Positions 27,355-35,738 of a DNA stretch of 64,000 nucleotides are shown here, in pieces. The position numbers were made by a program, and so were the translations under genes. Origin of the DNA: Nocardia huaxiensis (lineage in GTDB: Bacteria > Actinomycetota > Actinomycetes > Mycobacteriales > Mycobacteriaceae); NCBI RefSeq assembly GCF_013744875.1, contig NZ_CP059399.1:7378001-7442000 (forward strand), read 5' to 3'. The notes under the pieces were generated by a model that made no database searches, was not told the origin of the DNA, and saw nothing but the letters and a program-made list of their open reading frames with translations. The stretch's first letter is position 1. Each line of letters starts with the position of its first letter.

Positions 27355-27594
27355 CTAGGCGACGGCGACGACCTCGGCCAGCGCCTTGATGCGGTCCGGG
27401 CGGAAGCCGGACCAGTGGTCGTCGCCGGCGACGACGACGGGGGCCTGCAGGTAGCCCAGGGCCATCACGTAGTCGCGGGCTTCGGGGTTCTCGGAGATGT
27501 CGATGACGTTGTACTCGACACCGGCCTTGTCGAGGGCGCGATAGGTGGCGTTGCACTGAACACAAGCGGGCTTGGTGTAAACGGTGATGGTCAT
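27355..27594 (-). CDS. nrdH: Glutaredoxin-like NrdH redoxin
   Basis: A 79-residue thioredoxin-fold electron donor for NrdE. The redox motif is ACVQC (residues 10-14) after MTITVYTKP. The C-terminal WSGFRPDRI is the NrdH signature helix that replaces a glutathione site, so reduction by thioredoxin reductase is expected. Start ATG 27594 with AGGAGAAGGGG upstream. First gene of the operon, about 155 bp downstream of paired NrdR-type boxes. Confidence 0.94.
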   Translation of the reverse strand: MTITVYTKPACVQCNATYRALDKAGVEYNVIDISENPEARDYVMALGYLQAPVVVAGDDHWSGFRPDRIKALAEVVAVA

Positions 27595-27749
27595 TGGTAT
27601 CCCCTTCTCCTGGCCTTCTGTCCGTCTGCAGTGCACGGCTGAAATCAGAACCACGTACTTGATTGCGCAAACCCCTGGAAGCGAAGCCGAAGCCCCTGGT
27701 CGCGAGGCTCCCTTCGAGGTGGGTCCGTCGCGGCTTTCCAGCTCCCAAG

Positions 27750-27796
27750 ACACTACACCTAGTGGCCGACAGAATCATCCAACACGACATGTTGCG
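27750..27796 (-). promoter_or_regulatory. Paired NrdR-box-like operators upstream of nrdHIE
   Basis: ACACTACACCTAGTGG (27750-27765) and AACACGACATGTTGCG (27781-27796). Aligned on the C-N8-G core (CTACACCTAG and CGACATGTTG), the centres are 32 bp apart, identical to the nrdF pair. NrdR is known to need two boxes three helical turns apart. The rest of 27595-28065 shows no gene. Confidence 0.65.
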
Positions 27797-28065
27797 ACTC
27801 ACAAAGATGGAATTCGGTTGGCGTAAGTACCTGGACAGTCGATTCGCAACTCGACACGACTGAGGTGTAGATCACAATTTGGGCATTCAGTTCATTTCCA
27901 GCAAACCCACCATTACCGCTGATCAACACCGTTCACACGAGTCACACCGGTTGCCCCGATCGTGGCGGTCGGCGGGGTCTCGCGGGCCCGAATCTCCTAC
28001 GCCCCCAATATCCGGGGCACCTCACGCTTCGGCGTGTCGCGGATCCGGACCCCTATATATGGGGC

Positions 28066-28980
28066 TCACCCGATGGTGTAGCTCGAACCGTCCACCGGAC
28101 CGGGATAGAGGAAGCGGTTGGTGGCCGCGATGCCGTACACCTGCGGGTCGTAATCGGAGAGCGGGCGGCCGTCGATGTCGATCTCGGTGAAGGTGATCGG
28201 CGTGAAGCCGGGCAACGCGGCATCGAGGTGACCCTCGACGACGATCTCGGCGGTGCGCACCGGGGAGGTGGAGGCTTCCACAGCGGTCCGCGTCCAGCCG
28301 CGGGTGCGGTTCTCCAGCGTCATGGTGTAGACCGCGCCATCCCAGTCGACGGCGGCGTGCATGGTGTCACCGGGGGCCACCTCGTCGTCCTCGTACATGA
28401 CCGGCGGGGCCGGATAGCTCTCCCACCACCCGGTGTGCTCCCGGAAGGTGTAGCAGGAATCAGGGAAAACACCTGTGGCACAGAGTGTGTCGGCCACGCC
28501 GCCGAGACCGTTGGATACCTCGTCGCCCACCCGCATCACCTGGCCCGCCAGCCGCGGGTCGACCCGGGACAGATCGGCGGCGAGGTGCTCGATGCGGATG
28601 CCGGGCAGCGCCGCGTACATGGCGGCCTCGCTGATGCACAGGGATTCGGCGCCGGTCTGCATGAGCGGCAGAGCCGTCCGGCCGTCGACGCCCGCCGCGC
28701 CATTGAGGCCGACCCAGGGCACCACGCGCTGCACCACACCCGGATTCGGGCAGGTGATCTCGGGCTGCACCCAGGTGGCGCTGACATGACGGAACTCGCC
28801 CCGCACCACGTAGCCGGCCCAGTTGCCCACGTGCACCAGGACATTCGGCGGATGCACCTCGACCCGCGGGTGCGCGGTGGCCGGGGTGGCGTCGACCGCC
28901 GCGGCCATGGTCAGCAGCGCGGCCGCCGCGATCGAGCGGGTCGCGCGCCGCCAGGCCGAATTGCCACAGGGTTGCCTCAT
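28066..28980 (-). CDS. Secreted G1-family (eqolisin) glutamic peptidase
   Basis: A 304-residue exported acid protease. An Arg-rich start and hydrophobic core (residues 15-33) form the signal peptide, with cleavage probably near ATAHP. The mature domain has NWAGYVV (53-59), SATWVQPEITC with the catalytic Gln72, WVGLNG (89-94), MQTGAESLC, and HTGWWESYPAPPV with the catalytic Glu187. An insertion of about 50 residues (130-175) lies between the MQTG segment and the Glu. The Gln/Glu dyad is the family hallmark known from fungi and also found in actinobacteria. Six or so cysteines suggest disulfides. Start ATG 28980. Confidence 0.85.
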   Translation of the reverse strand: MRQPCGNSAWRRATRSIAAAALLTMAAAVDATPATAHPRVEVHPPNVLVHVGNWAGYVVRGEFRHVSATWVQPEITCPNPGVVQRVVPWVGLNGAAGVDGRTALPLMQTGAESLCISEAAMYAALPGIRIEHLAADLSRVDPRLAGQVMRVGDEVSNGLGGVADTLCATGVFPDSCYTFREHTGWWESYPAPPVMYEDDEVAPGDTMHAAVDWDGAVYTMTLENRTRGWTRTAVEASTSPVRTAEIVVEGHLDAALPGFTPITFTEIDIDGRPLSDYDPQVYGIAATNRFLYPGPVDGSSYTIG

Positions 28981-29169
28981 ATGCTGAAGCTAGTCCAGAG
29001 GGTGGCCCGAAAGCGTGAGGCCACGACCGAAAGACCGTGACCTCACGCTGAATTCAGTAGCGTATCTCGTGATTGCTAATAATTTGCCAGTTCACTTGCA
29101 GGCCGTGCGTCCCGCGGATGTTCGCGAGTTCGCCGCCGCTGCCGGGGGACGCAGCTCGGCCGGTGACCG

Positions 29170-29736
29170 TCAGGCGTTCGCCTTCACCGCGGCGGCCTCG
29201 GCGAGCAGTCGCACGGTGGCGGCCAGCTGGGTCAGCGCCTCGGCATCATCGGCCGGATGGGTCTCGGCGAAGCGCGTGCCGATCACGCCGAAGTGCTGCG
29301 ACGCCCCGTCGAGGACGCTCGCACCCGCCACGCCCAGCGCCTTCACGGCGTCACCGTGCGACCACTTGGCGGCGTTCGGGCTGATGGACGCGCTCACCAC
29401 GGCGACCGGCTTGTCCTTGAGCGCGCCGACGCCGTACGGGCGCGAGGCCCAGTCGATGGCGTTCTTGAGCACGGCCGGCAGGGTGCCGTTGTATTCCGGG
29501 GTCACCAGCAGCAGACCGTCGGCGGCGGCGACGGCCGCACGCAGCGCGGCAGCGGACTCGGGCAGGTTGACCTCGGTATCGAGATCCTCGTTGTAGAAAG
29601 GAATATCGGCGAGACCTTCGTAGATGGACACCTCGACGCCCTCCGGGGCGGTGGACGCGGCGGCCTCGGCCAGGCGCCGGTTGATCGAGGCGGCGCGGAG
29701 GCTGCCGACGAGGACGAGAAGACGGGTCTGCGACAT
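29170..29736 (-). CDS. NADPH-dependent FMN reductase (quinone/azo/chromate reductase type)
   Basis: A 188-residue flavodoxin-like oxidoreductase. It has LVLVGSLRAASINRRLA at the N-terminus (FMN phosphate loop, G-S-x-R-x-x-S-x-N-R) and TPEYNGTLPAVLKNAIDW near residues 75-92, the family signature. Cytosolic; transfers electrons from NAD(P)H to quinones or other small acceptors. ATG 29736 has AGGAG 8 nt upstream. Divergent from a TetR regulator, with a perfect palindrome between them, so repression by that TetR is likely. Confidence 0.9.
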   Translation of the reverse strand: MSQTRLLVLVGSLRAASINRRLAEAAASTAPEGVEVSIYEGLADIPFYNEDLDTEVNLPESAAALRAAVAAADGLLLVTPEYNGTLPAVLKNAIDWASRPYGVGALKDKPVAVVSASISPNAAKWSHGDAVKALGVAGASVLDGASQHFGVIGTRFAETHPADDAEALTQLAATVRLLAEAAAVKANA

Positions 29737-29790
29737 GACGATCACTCCTGGGGTATTCATCCAGCGGCGGAACTTTCATGACAAACTAAC

Positions 29791-29804
29791 CGGACCATGG
29801 TCCG
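29791..29804. promoter_or_regulatory. 14-bp perfect palindrome, likely TetR operator
   Basis: CGGACCATGGTCCG lies between the divergent FMN reductase and TetR genes. An in-frame ATG of the TetR frame is inside the palindrome, which is why the GTG at 29836 is preferred as its start. Confidence 0.65.
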
Positions 29805-29835
29805 CTTTCATTCCGGGGAGTTGGGGTATCGCGCT

Positions 29836-30513
29836 GTGAACCAGGACACACCGCTCGACGAGTCGCGACCCGGGCTGCCCGAACCGCTGACCATCGGGCC
29901 CATCGGCGTCAGTTCGCAGTACGCCGCCTCACTGCTGAGCGAGAGCCAGGAACGCAGTGACGCCGCCCGCAATCGCCAGCTGCTGCTCGATGCCGCCGAG
30001 GCGCTGGTGCGCGAACACGGCGCGGAAGCGGTGACCATGGACGCCGTCGCCAAGCGCGCGGGCGTGGGCAAGGGAACGGTGTTCCGGCGCTTCGGGAATC
30101 GCTCCGGACTGATGCACGCGCTGCTCGATCAATCGGAGAAGAAGCTGCAGGCGGCCTACATGTTCGGGCCGCCGCCGCTGGGGCCCGGGGCGGCGCCGGT
30201 GGATCGGCTGGTCGCGTTCGGGCGGGCGCGGCTGGCGGGCATCGAAGTCGAAGGCGATGTGCTGCGCGAGGCGTCGGTGGACGCCGAACGCTACTCGGGC
30301 GCGCCCTATAACGTGACGAAATCCCATGTGGCGCTGCTGCTTCGGCAGGCCGGGACGAGCGGCAACATCACCCTGCTCGCGGACACCCTGATGGCCGCCC
30401 TCGACGCCGGACTCGTCTTGCATCAGCACCGCGCGCTCGGCTACCCGCTGGAGCAGATCGGCGACTACTTCGAGAGCCTCGTCCGGCGCGTCGTGCCACC
30501 GGCCGCACAGTAG
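29836..30513 (+). CDS. TetR/AcrR-family transcriptional regulator
   Basis: A 225-residue repressor. The helix-turn-helix spans about residues 45-90: RNRQLLLDAAEALVREHG, then VTMDAVAKRAGVGKGTVFRRF, the canonical TetR recognition helix region. The ligand domain is all-helical. Start GTG 29836 is chosen over ATG 29797 because the latter lies inside the presumed operator. Probably autoregulated, and represses the divergent FMN reductase; the effector could be an electrophile or quinone, by inference. nadE follows 9 bp downstream. Confidence 0.88.
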   Translation: MNQDTPLDESRPGLPEPLTIGPIGVSSQYAASLLSESQERSDAARNRQLLLDAAEALVREHGAEAVTMDAVAKRAGVGKGTVFRRFGNRSGLMHALLDQSEKKLQAAYMFGPPPLGPGAAPVDRLVAFGRARLAGIEVEGDVLREASVDAERYSGAPYNVTKSHVALLLRQAGTSGNITLLADTLMAALDAGLVLHQHRALGYPLEQIGDYFESLVRRVVPPAAQ

Positions 30514-30522
30514 AGTGAGCCC

Positions 30523-31362
30523 ATGGGGAACCTGCGCGAACAGATCATCGCCGAATTGGGCGTGCTGCCGTCCATCGAACCGAAAACCGAAGTGCGACGG
30601 CGCATCGACTTCCTCAAGGACTATCTGCGCGCCACGCCCGCCAAGGGGTTCATTCTCGGCATCAGCGGCGGGCAGGACTCCACGCTCACCGGCCGGCTCT
30701 GCCAGCTGGCCGCCGAGGAACTGCGCGCCGAGGGCCATGACGCCACCTTCGTGGCCGTGCGCCTGCCCTACGGCGTGCAGGCCGACGAAGCCGACGCGCA
30801 GATCGCGCTGGAGTTCATCCAGCCGGATCGATCCGTCGTCGTGAACGTGAAGCCCAGCGCCGACGCCGCCGGCGCGGAAGCCGCCCTCGGCATCAAGGAA
30901 CTGCTCGGCGAGGAACCGCGCCTGCGAGACTTCGTGCGCGGCAATATCAAAGCCCGCGAGCGCATGGTGCTGCAGTACGCCGTGGCCGGCCAGCTCAACC
31001 TGCTGGTGGTGGGCACCGATCACGCCGCCGAGGCGGTCACCGGCTTCTTCACCAAGTACGGCGACGGCGGGGTGGACCTCACCCCGTTGACCGGGCTCAC
31101 CAAACGTCAAGGCGCGGCGCTGCTTCAGGAACTCGGCGCGCCGCCGAGCGTCTGGAAGAAGGTGCCCACCGCCGACCTCGAGGACGACCGCCCGGCGCTG
31201 CCCGACGAGGAAGCCCTCGGCATGAAGTACTCCGAGATCGACGACTACCTCGAAGGCCAGGACGTCAGCCCCGAGGTGGCCGCGAAGGTGGAGAAGATCT
31301 TCCGCAACACCCGGCACAAGCGCGCGGTGCCGGTGACGCCGCTCGACGACTGGTGGCGCTGA
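30523..31362 (+). CDS. nadE: Ammonia-dependent NAD+ synthetase
   Basis: A 279-residue enzyme converting deamido-NAD+ to NAD+ with ATP and ammonia. The P-loop [11 protein letters not shown] (SGGQDS, residues 48-53) and [20 protein letters not shown] near 165-185 define the family. C-terminal [14 protein letters not shown] is typical of the short ammonia-dependent form. No glutaminase domain is attached. TAGAGT lies 6 nt before the ATG, so the transcript may be leaderless; the gene could also be co-transcribed with the TetR gene 9 bp upstream. Confidence 0.95.
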   Translation: MGNLREQIIAELGVLPSIEPKTEVRRRIDFLKDYLRATPAKGFILGISGGQDSTLTGRLCQLAAEELRAEGHDATFVAVRLPYGVQADEADAQIALEFIQPDRSVVVNVKPSADAAGAEAALGIKELLGEEPRLRDFVRGNIKARERMVLQYAVAGQLNLLVVGTDHAAEAVTGFFTKYGDGGVDLTPLTGLTKRQGAALLQELGAPPSVWKKVPTADLEDDRPALPDEEALGMKYSEIDDYLEGQDVSPEVAAKVEKIFRNTRHKRAVPVTPLDDWWR

Positions 31363-31372
31363 ACCGGTTCGG

Positions 31373-31594
31373 TCAGCGGTATGCGGCGCTTCGCGCGAAT
31401 CTGACTCGGTGCGAGTAGGGGTTCCGGGCGCGAGGGCTGCGTGGATCCGGCGACCTGGGCGCTGCGGGGTCGGCGGGCATCGCGGGTTGCATGAGGGCGT
31501 CCCACCACGGGCGGTGGCCGGATTCCGGTAGGTGTAGTACCGGGGTGTCCGCGTCGCTTCGGGTGTTTTCGGTATCGGTGGTGGCCGTGGTCAC
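31373..31594 (-). CDS. Hypothetical small basic protein downstream of a CIRCE element
   Basis: A possible 73-residue product from GTG 31594: MTTATTDTENTRSDADTPVL, then LPESGHRPWWDALMQPA and an Arg/Pro/Ser-rich tail. No domain recognised; likely disordered at both ends with a short Trp-rich core. The frame continues upstream to 31756, but that part is low-quality sequence. Evidence for being real is the open frame, its position convergent with nadE, and a CIRCE-like operator 156 bp upstream in the right orientation. A weak ribosome-binding site lowers confidence. Confidence 0.4.
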   Translation of the reverse strand: MTTATTDTENTRSDADTPVLHLPESGHRPWWDALMQPAMPADPAAPRSPDPRSPRARNPYSHRVRFARSAAYR

Positions 31595-31749
31595 GAACGT
31601 TTCCGATCTTGATGGGTGGGCGTGCGGGCCAGGACGCACAGGCAGGCAACGGGATCGGCGCAGCGCAGCGCCACTCGCTCCGGTGCCGGTCACACCCGTT
31701 CTCGATTGGTGAGAATGCAGATACCCATGCGATCTGACAAAGATAGTTT

Positions 31750-31776
31750 TTAGCACTCCACACAGGAGAGTGCAAG
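31750..31776 (-). promoter_or_regulatory. CIRCE-like HrcA operator with overlapping promoter
   Basis: TTAGCACTC-N9-GAGTGCAAG, against the CIRCE consensus TTAGCACTC-N9-GAGTGCTAA: first arm perfect, second arm 7 of 9. On the minus strand TTGCAC lies 17 bp before TAAAAA, a plausible -35/-10 pair spanning the operator as at groE promoters. It points toward the small ORF ending at 31373. No chaperone gene is nearby. Confidence 0.65.
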
Positions 31777-31834
31777 ACGCCCGAGGCGGCTCCTCCGATG
31801 CCCGGACCTCGGGAAACCCCGTGCTACCGACCGG

Positions 31835-32077
31835 TTATCCGCCCGCGAACGGCGGGAGCACATCCACCCGGGCGGTGAGGGTGGCGGTGGCGTCGCGGGT
31901 CAGTTCATCACCGATCAGGTAGGCGCAGACGCCGAGCATCTTGTCGAGGTCGGGGCCGTAGGTGGTGGCCAGGGTGGTGCGCAGATCGGCGACCGTGGAA
32001 CCGGCCGGCAGCGGCAGGGTTTCGCGGTCCTTGCCGACCGCGTCGGCGATTGCGGCGAAATAGCGGACCTCAACCAC
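31835..32077 (-). CDS. moaD: Molybdopterin synthase small subunit
   Basis: An 80-residue ubiquitin-like sulfur carrier ending LPPFAGG. The terminal Gly-Gly is thiocarboxylated and inserts sulfur into precursor Z together with MoaE. GTG 32077 overlaps the moaA stop by 8 nt. The MoaE partner is encoded 3.6 kb away on the other strand within the same cofactor cluster. Confidence 0.9.
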   Translation of the reverse strand: MVEVRYFAAIADAVGKDRETLPLPAGSTVADLRTTLATTYGPDLDKMLGVCAYLIGDELTRDATATLTARVDVLPPFAGG

Positions 32078-33128
32078 CGATGGCTCCCATCGTTCGTTCG
32101 GGCGGGACGAAGTTCTCGTCGGCGATGCCGTGGCCCGCCCACTTGTGCCACATGGCGCCGCGCCACAGGGCGGCGATGTCGGCATCGGAAGCGTTGGCGC
32201 GCAAGGCCGCTCGAATGTCGTACTCCTGATCGGAGAACAGACAGGAGCGGATGCGGCCGTCCGCGGTGAGGCGGGTGCGGTCGCAGTCGGAGCAGAAGCT
32301 GCGGGTCACCGAGGCGATAATGCCCACGGTGGCCGGACCGCCGTTGACCAGCCATTGTTCGGCGGGAGCGGAGGGATCGTCGCGGCCCACCTCGGTGAGG
32401 TCGAAGCGGGCGCCGAGGACCTCCAGAAGCTCTTCGGCGGTGATCATATTGGCGCGCGCCCACTCGTGGTCGGCGTCGAGCGGCATCTCCTCGATGAAGC
32501 GCAGTTCCACGCCCTCGGTGAGGCACCATTCGAGGAGATCGGCTGCGCCGGTGAGGGTTTCGCGCATGAGGACGGCGTTCACCTTGACCGGGGCCAGGCC
32601 CTCGCGGTGAGCGGCGCGAATGCCGGCCAGCACCGAGGGCAGGCGGTCGCGGCGGGTGAGGCGGGCGAAGCCGGCGCGGTCGACGGTGTCGAGGGAGATA
32701 TTGATGCGGTTGAGGCCCGCCTCGGCCAGTTTGCGGGCGCGATGCTCGAGGCCGACGCCATTGCTGGTCATGGCGATCGGGAGCTCGGGCAGTTCGGCGC
32801 GGCAACCGGCGATGATCTGCTCGAGGTCGCGGCGCATGAGGGGTTCGCCGCCGGTGAAGCGGACCTCGTGAACGCCCAGCTCGCGCACGGCCAGCACCAC
32901 CAGTCGAACGATCTCGGCGGCGGTCAGCAGTTCGTCGGCGGGAATCGCGGGCAAACCCTCTTCGGGCATGCAGTAGGTACAGCGCAGCGAACACTTTTCG
33001 GTGATGGAAACTCGCAGGTCGCGGGCTACGCGACCGAATCGGTCCACCAGGAATGGCGTATCGGGGCGGCCGTCCATCGAAGGTCGCCCTGCTCGTACGG
33101 CGGGCATGCCCATCACGACCACGGTCAC
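32070..33128 (-). CDS. moaA: GTP 3',8-cyclase, radical SAM enzyme
   Basis: A 352-residue first enzyme of molybdenum cofactor synthesis. The radical-SAM cluster is [12 protein letters not shown] (Cys46, Cys50, Cys53). The C-terminal second [4Fe-4S] cluster is SFCSDC...CLF (Cys279, Cys282, Cys296). TGGEPLMR near 92-99 is the SAM-binding GGE motif. The protein ends in Gly-Gly, the conserved tail that reaches the active site. Start GTG 33128; internal ATG codons at 33113 and 33107 are possible. Divergent from moeA with 86 bp between start codons. Confidence 0.93.
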   Translation of the reverse strand: MTVVVMGMPAVRAGRPSMDGRPDTPFLVDRFGRVARDLRVSITEKCSLRCTYCMPEEGLPAIPADELLTAAEIVRLVVLAVRELGVHEVRFTGGEPLMRRDLEQIIAGCRAELPELPIAMTSNGVGLEHRARKLAEAGLNRINISLDTVDRAGFARLTRRDRLPSVLAGIRAAHREGLAPVKVNAVLMRETLTGAADLLEWCLTEGVELRFIEEMPLDADHEWARANMITAEELLEVLGARFDLTEVGRDDPSAPAEQWLVNGGPATVGIIASVTRSFCSDCDRTRLTADGRIRSCLFSDQEYDIRAALRANASDADIAALWRGAMWHKWAGHGIADENFVPPERTMGAIGG

Positions 33129-33201
33129 CCGACCATTATGTCCGGCTTGGCAAGACCCCGCTGAGCAGGCGCTCCCGGGATGTCGCGAACCGGCGTCCGT
33201 A

Positions 33202-33207
33202 TAGGCT
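33202..33207 (+). promoter_or_regulatory. -10 element of a leaderless moeA promoter
   Basis: TAGGCT followed by 7 nt and the ATG at 33215; no ribosome-binding site. Same arrangement as at fecB. Confidence 0.55.
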
Positions 33208-33214
33208 CAGCCGC

Positions 33215-34420
33215 ATGAGTTCCCGGCACGCTCTGGCCCCGGCCCGCTCCGTCGACGACCACCGGCAACGCATCGAGGAGTTGCTGCGCCCGCTGGCCGC
33301 CCGCGACACCGAACGAGTCGCGATGACGGCGGCACTCGGGCGGCGGCTCGCCGAGGACGTGTACTCCCCCCTGGACCTGCCGGTGTTCCGGAACTCCTCC
33401 ATGGACGGGTACGCGGTGCGCGCGGATTCGATCGCGACCGTGCCGGTGACGCTGCCGCTGGCGGGTGTGGTGGCCGCCGGGAACACCGGGGAACTCACGC
33501 TCCCCGACGGCGCGGCACTCAAGGTGATGACCGGCGCGCCCATCCCCGCGGGCGCGGACTGCGTCGTGCCGGTGGAGCACACCAGCAGTGACGGCGGCAC
33601 CGTCACGATCGAAACAACACGTGCGGCAGGCGATTTCGTCCGCGAACCGGGCACCGATGTGCGCACCGGCGAACTGCTCGCGGCCGCCGGGACGCTGCTG
33701 CAGCCCCGCCACATCGCGGCGCTGGCAGCCGTCGGACTGGCGGATCTGCCGGTGACCCGGCCGGTGCGCGCGGCCGTGCTCACCACCGGCGACGAGCTCA
33801 TGCCCGCCGGAACTCCGCTGCTGCCCGGCCAGATCTACAACTCCAACGGCATCGCGCTGGCCGCCGCACTGACCGACAACGGCGTCGAAGTGGTGTCGCT
33901 GGCGCACTCCACCGACGACCACGACGAATTCCGGCAGCGCATCGAGGAAGCCACCGCCCTCGCCGATGTGGTCTTCACCTCCGGCGGCGTCTCGAAGGGC
34001 GACTTCGAGGTCGTCAAGGATGTGCTCACCCCCCTGGGCGGCGAATTCGGTTCCGTCGCAATCCAACCCGGCGGCCCGCAGGGCCTCACCGTGGTGCACG
34101 GCGTACCGATCCTGAGCTTCCCGGGCAATCCGGTCAGCACCATGGTGTCCTTCGAGGTCTTCGCACGCCCGATCCTGCGCGCCCTCGCCGCACTGCCCGA
34201 ACTCGCCACCACCGAAGTGCCCCTGCTCGATCCGGTCCGCTCCCCCGCCGGCAAGAACCAATTCCTGCGCGGCAAGCTCACCGACACCGGGGTGAGCCTG
34301 GTCGCCGGACCGGGCTCCCACCTGATCGCCACCATGGCTCACGCCGACGTGCTGATCGACATCCCCGCCGACATCACCGAACTCGCCGCCGGCACCCCGG
34401 TCCGCATCCTGCCGCTCTGA
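33215..34420 (+). CDS. moeA: Molybdopterin molybdotransferase
   Basis: A 401-residue enzyme inserting molybdate into adenylated molybdopterin. Landmarks: VFRNSSMDGYAVRA (near 60), MTGAPIPAGAD, TTGDEL, FTSGGVSKGDFEVVKDVL (near 255) and LSFPGNPVST (near 305), all MoeA signatures in order, then the C-terminal domain IV ending VRILPL. Start ATG 33215 (Met-Ser-Ser-Arg) 7 nt after TAGGCT. A short, diverged copy of its own C-terminal tail lies just downstream (34437-34511). Confidence 0.95.
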   Translation: MSSRHALAPARSVDDHRQRIEELLRPLAARDTERVAMTAALGRRLAEDVYSPLDLPVFRNSSMDGYAVRADSIATVPVTLPLAGVVAAGNTGELTLPDGAALKVMTGAPIPAGADCVVPVEHTSSDGGTVTIETTRAAGDFVREPGTDVRTGELLAAAGTLLQPRHIAALAAVGLADLPVTRPVRAAVLTTGDELMPAGTPLLPGQIYNSNGIALAAALTDNGVEVVSLAHSTDDHDEFRQRIEEATALADVVFTSGGVSKGDFEVVKDVLTPLGGEFGSVAIQPGGPQGLTVVHGVPILSFPGNPVSTMVSFEVFARPILRALAALPELATTEVPLLDPVRSPAGKNQFLRGKLTDTGVSLVAGPGSHLIATMAHADVLIDIPADITELAAGTPVRILPL

Positions 34421-34436
34421 GTCACCCGCGCGGCAG

Positions 34437-34511
34437 GCGGATGTACTGACCGACATCCCGGCCGGGGCAACCGACCTGCCGATTGGTGCGATCCTCCGAA
34501 TCCGAGCGCTC
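34437..34511 (+). pseudogene. Relic of a second moeA C-terminus
   Basis: The frame reads ADVLTDIPAGATDLPIGAIL and then RIRAL. It aligns without gaps to the end of the intact MoeA (ADVLIDIPADITELAAGTPV, then RILPL), about half the residues identical. It starts 16 nt after the moeA stop. Probably the remnant of a deleted paralogue after unequal recombination. Confidence 0.5.
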
Positions 34512-34607
34512 TCGGCACGCTCACCAGGCGAATCCGGCTACCGTGAGCCGCGAAGTCGGGGCGACCCCGGGCAGGAGCCGGGTAGCGGCTGTGTAAGGCT
34601 GGTGCGT

Positions 34608-35738
34608 ATGAGTGAGTTGTCGCATGTCGACCGGGAAGGGCGCGCCCGCATGGTCGATGTGAGCGCCAAGGCCGACACGGCGCGCATCGCTGTCGCCGCC
34701 GGGGAACTGCGGACCACCGCCGAGGTGGTGAAGTTGGTGCGGGCCGACGATATGCCCAAGGCCGATGTGCTGACCACGGCGCGGCTGGCCGGGATCAATG
34801 GGGCCAAGAAGACTTCCGAGTTGATTCCGCTGTGTCATCAGCTGGCGTTGTCGTCGGTGAAGATCAGTTTCGGGTTCACCGAGGACAGCATCACCATCGA
34901 GGCGAGCGCGAAGACCAAGGGGCCCACCGGGGTCGAGATGGAGGCGCTCACCGCCGTGGCGGTCGCGGGGCTGACCCTGCACGACATGGTGAAGGCGGTC
35001 GATCCGGCCGCCACCCTGAATGGGGTGCGGCTGCTCACCAAAGACGGTGGGAAACACGGACATTGGGTGCGGCCCGAGGCTTCGGGCGCGGACGCTTCAC
35101 CGGCACCCGCCGAAGCGCATCCCGAACCGCACATGCGCGCCGAATCGCGTGTTCCGGCCGCTGCGGCGAACAGCGCTGCGGCCGAGCGGCATTCCCAACA
35201 CCCGGGCGAGCGGCATGCGCATCACGCTGCCCACCAGGCCGAGACGGTGCACGCCTACGGCGCGGGCCGGGCAGCGGTCGTGCTCGTCGCCTCCACAGGC
35301 GCCGCGGCAGGCACCCGCGTCGACACCACCGGACCGAAGCTGGCCGAATGGCTTGGCGGACTCGGGTTTTCGGTGCGCGGACCGCTGGTGTACGCCGACG
35401 CCGACATCGCGTACGGGCTCAGCGAAGCCTTGGCCGGCGAACCGGCATTCGTGGTCACCACCGGCGGGACCGGCGCCTCCCCCACCGACGCGACACCGGA
35501 AGCGACGCTGGCCGTCCTGGACCGGGAACTGCCGGGCGTGGCCGAATCCATCCGCCAGCGCGGCACCGCCAAGTTCCCCCTCGCCGCCCTCAGCCGCGGC
35601 GTGGCCGGACTGGCCGGGCGTACCGTGGTCGTCAACCTGCCCGGGTCACCCGGCGGCGTGCAGGACGGAATCGCCGTCCTGGAACCACTTCTCGACCATC
35701 TGCTGGCCCAGGTAGCCGGAGGAGGCAACCATGAGTGA
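34608..35738 (+). CDS. moaCB: Fused MoaC-MogA/MoaB molybdenum cofactor protein
   Basis: A 376-residue fusion. Residues 1-155 are MoaC (cyclic pyranopterin monophosphate synthase): MVDVSAKADT, then KTSELIPLCHQLALSSVKI, EMEALTAVAVAGLTLHDMVK and DGGKHGHW. A linker of about 65 residues rich in Ala/His/Glu follows (155-220). Residues 222-372 are a MogA/MoaB-type molybdopterin adenylyltransferase with VVTTGGTGASPTDATPEAT and VVNLPGSPGGV. ATG 34608 is taken as start; GTG 34602 is possible. Its stop overlaps moaE by 8 nt. The fusion joins an early and a late step of one pathway. Confidence 0.92.
   Translation: MSELSHVDREGRARMVDVSAKADTARIAVAAGELRTTAEVVKLVRADDMPKADVLTTARLAGINGAKKTSELIPLCHQLALSSVKISFGFTEDSITIEASAKTKGPTGVEMEALTAVAVAGLTLHDMVKAVDPAATLNGVRLLTKDGGKHGHWVRPEASGADASPAPAEAHPEPHMRAESRVPAAAANSAAAERHSQHPGERHAHHAAHQAETVHAYGAGRAAVVLVASTGAAAGTRVDTTGPKLAEWLGGLGFSVRGPLVYADADIAYGLSEALAGEPAFVVTTGGTGASPTDATPEATLAVLDRELPGVAESIRQRGTAKFPLAALSRGVAGLAGRTVVVNLPGSPGGVQDGIAVLEPLLDHLLAQVAGGGNHE

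Noticed and set aside
29012..29048. 9-bp inverted repeat AGCGTGAGG/CCTCACGCT near the G1 peptidase start
   Set aside because: Long loop, no T tract and no clear transcript to terminate; not enough to call.
34421..34607. Moco riboswitch before moaC
   Set aside because: GC-rich repeats near 34560 suggested structure, but no conserved core; the segment is partly the moeA relic.
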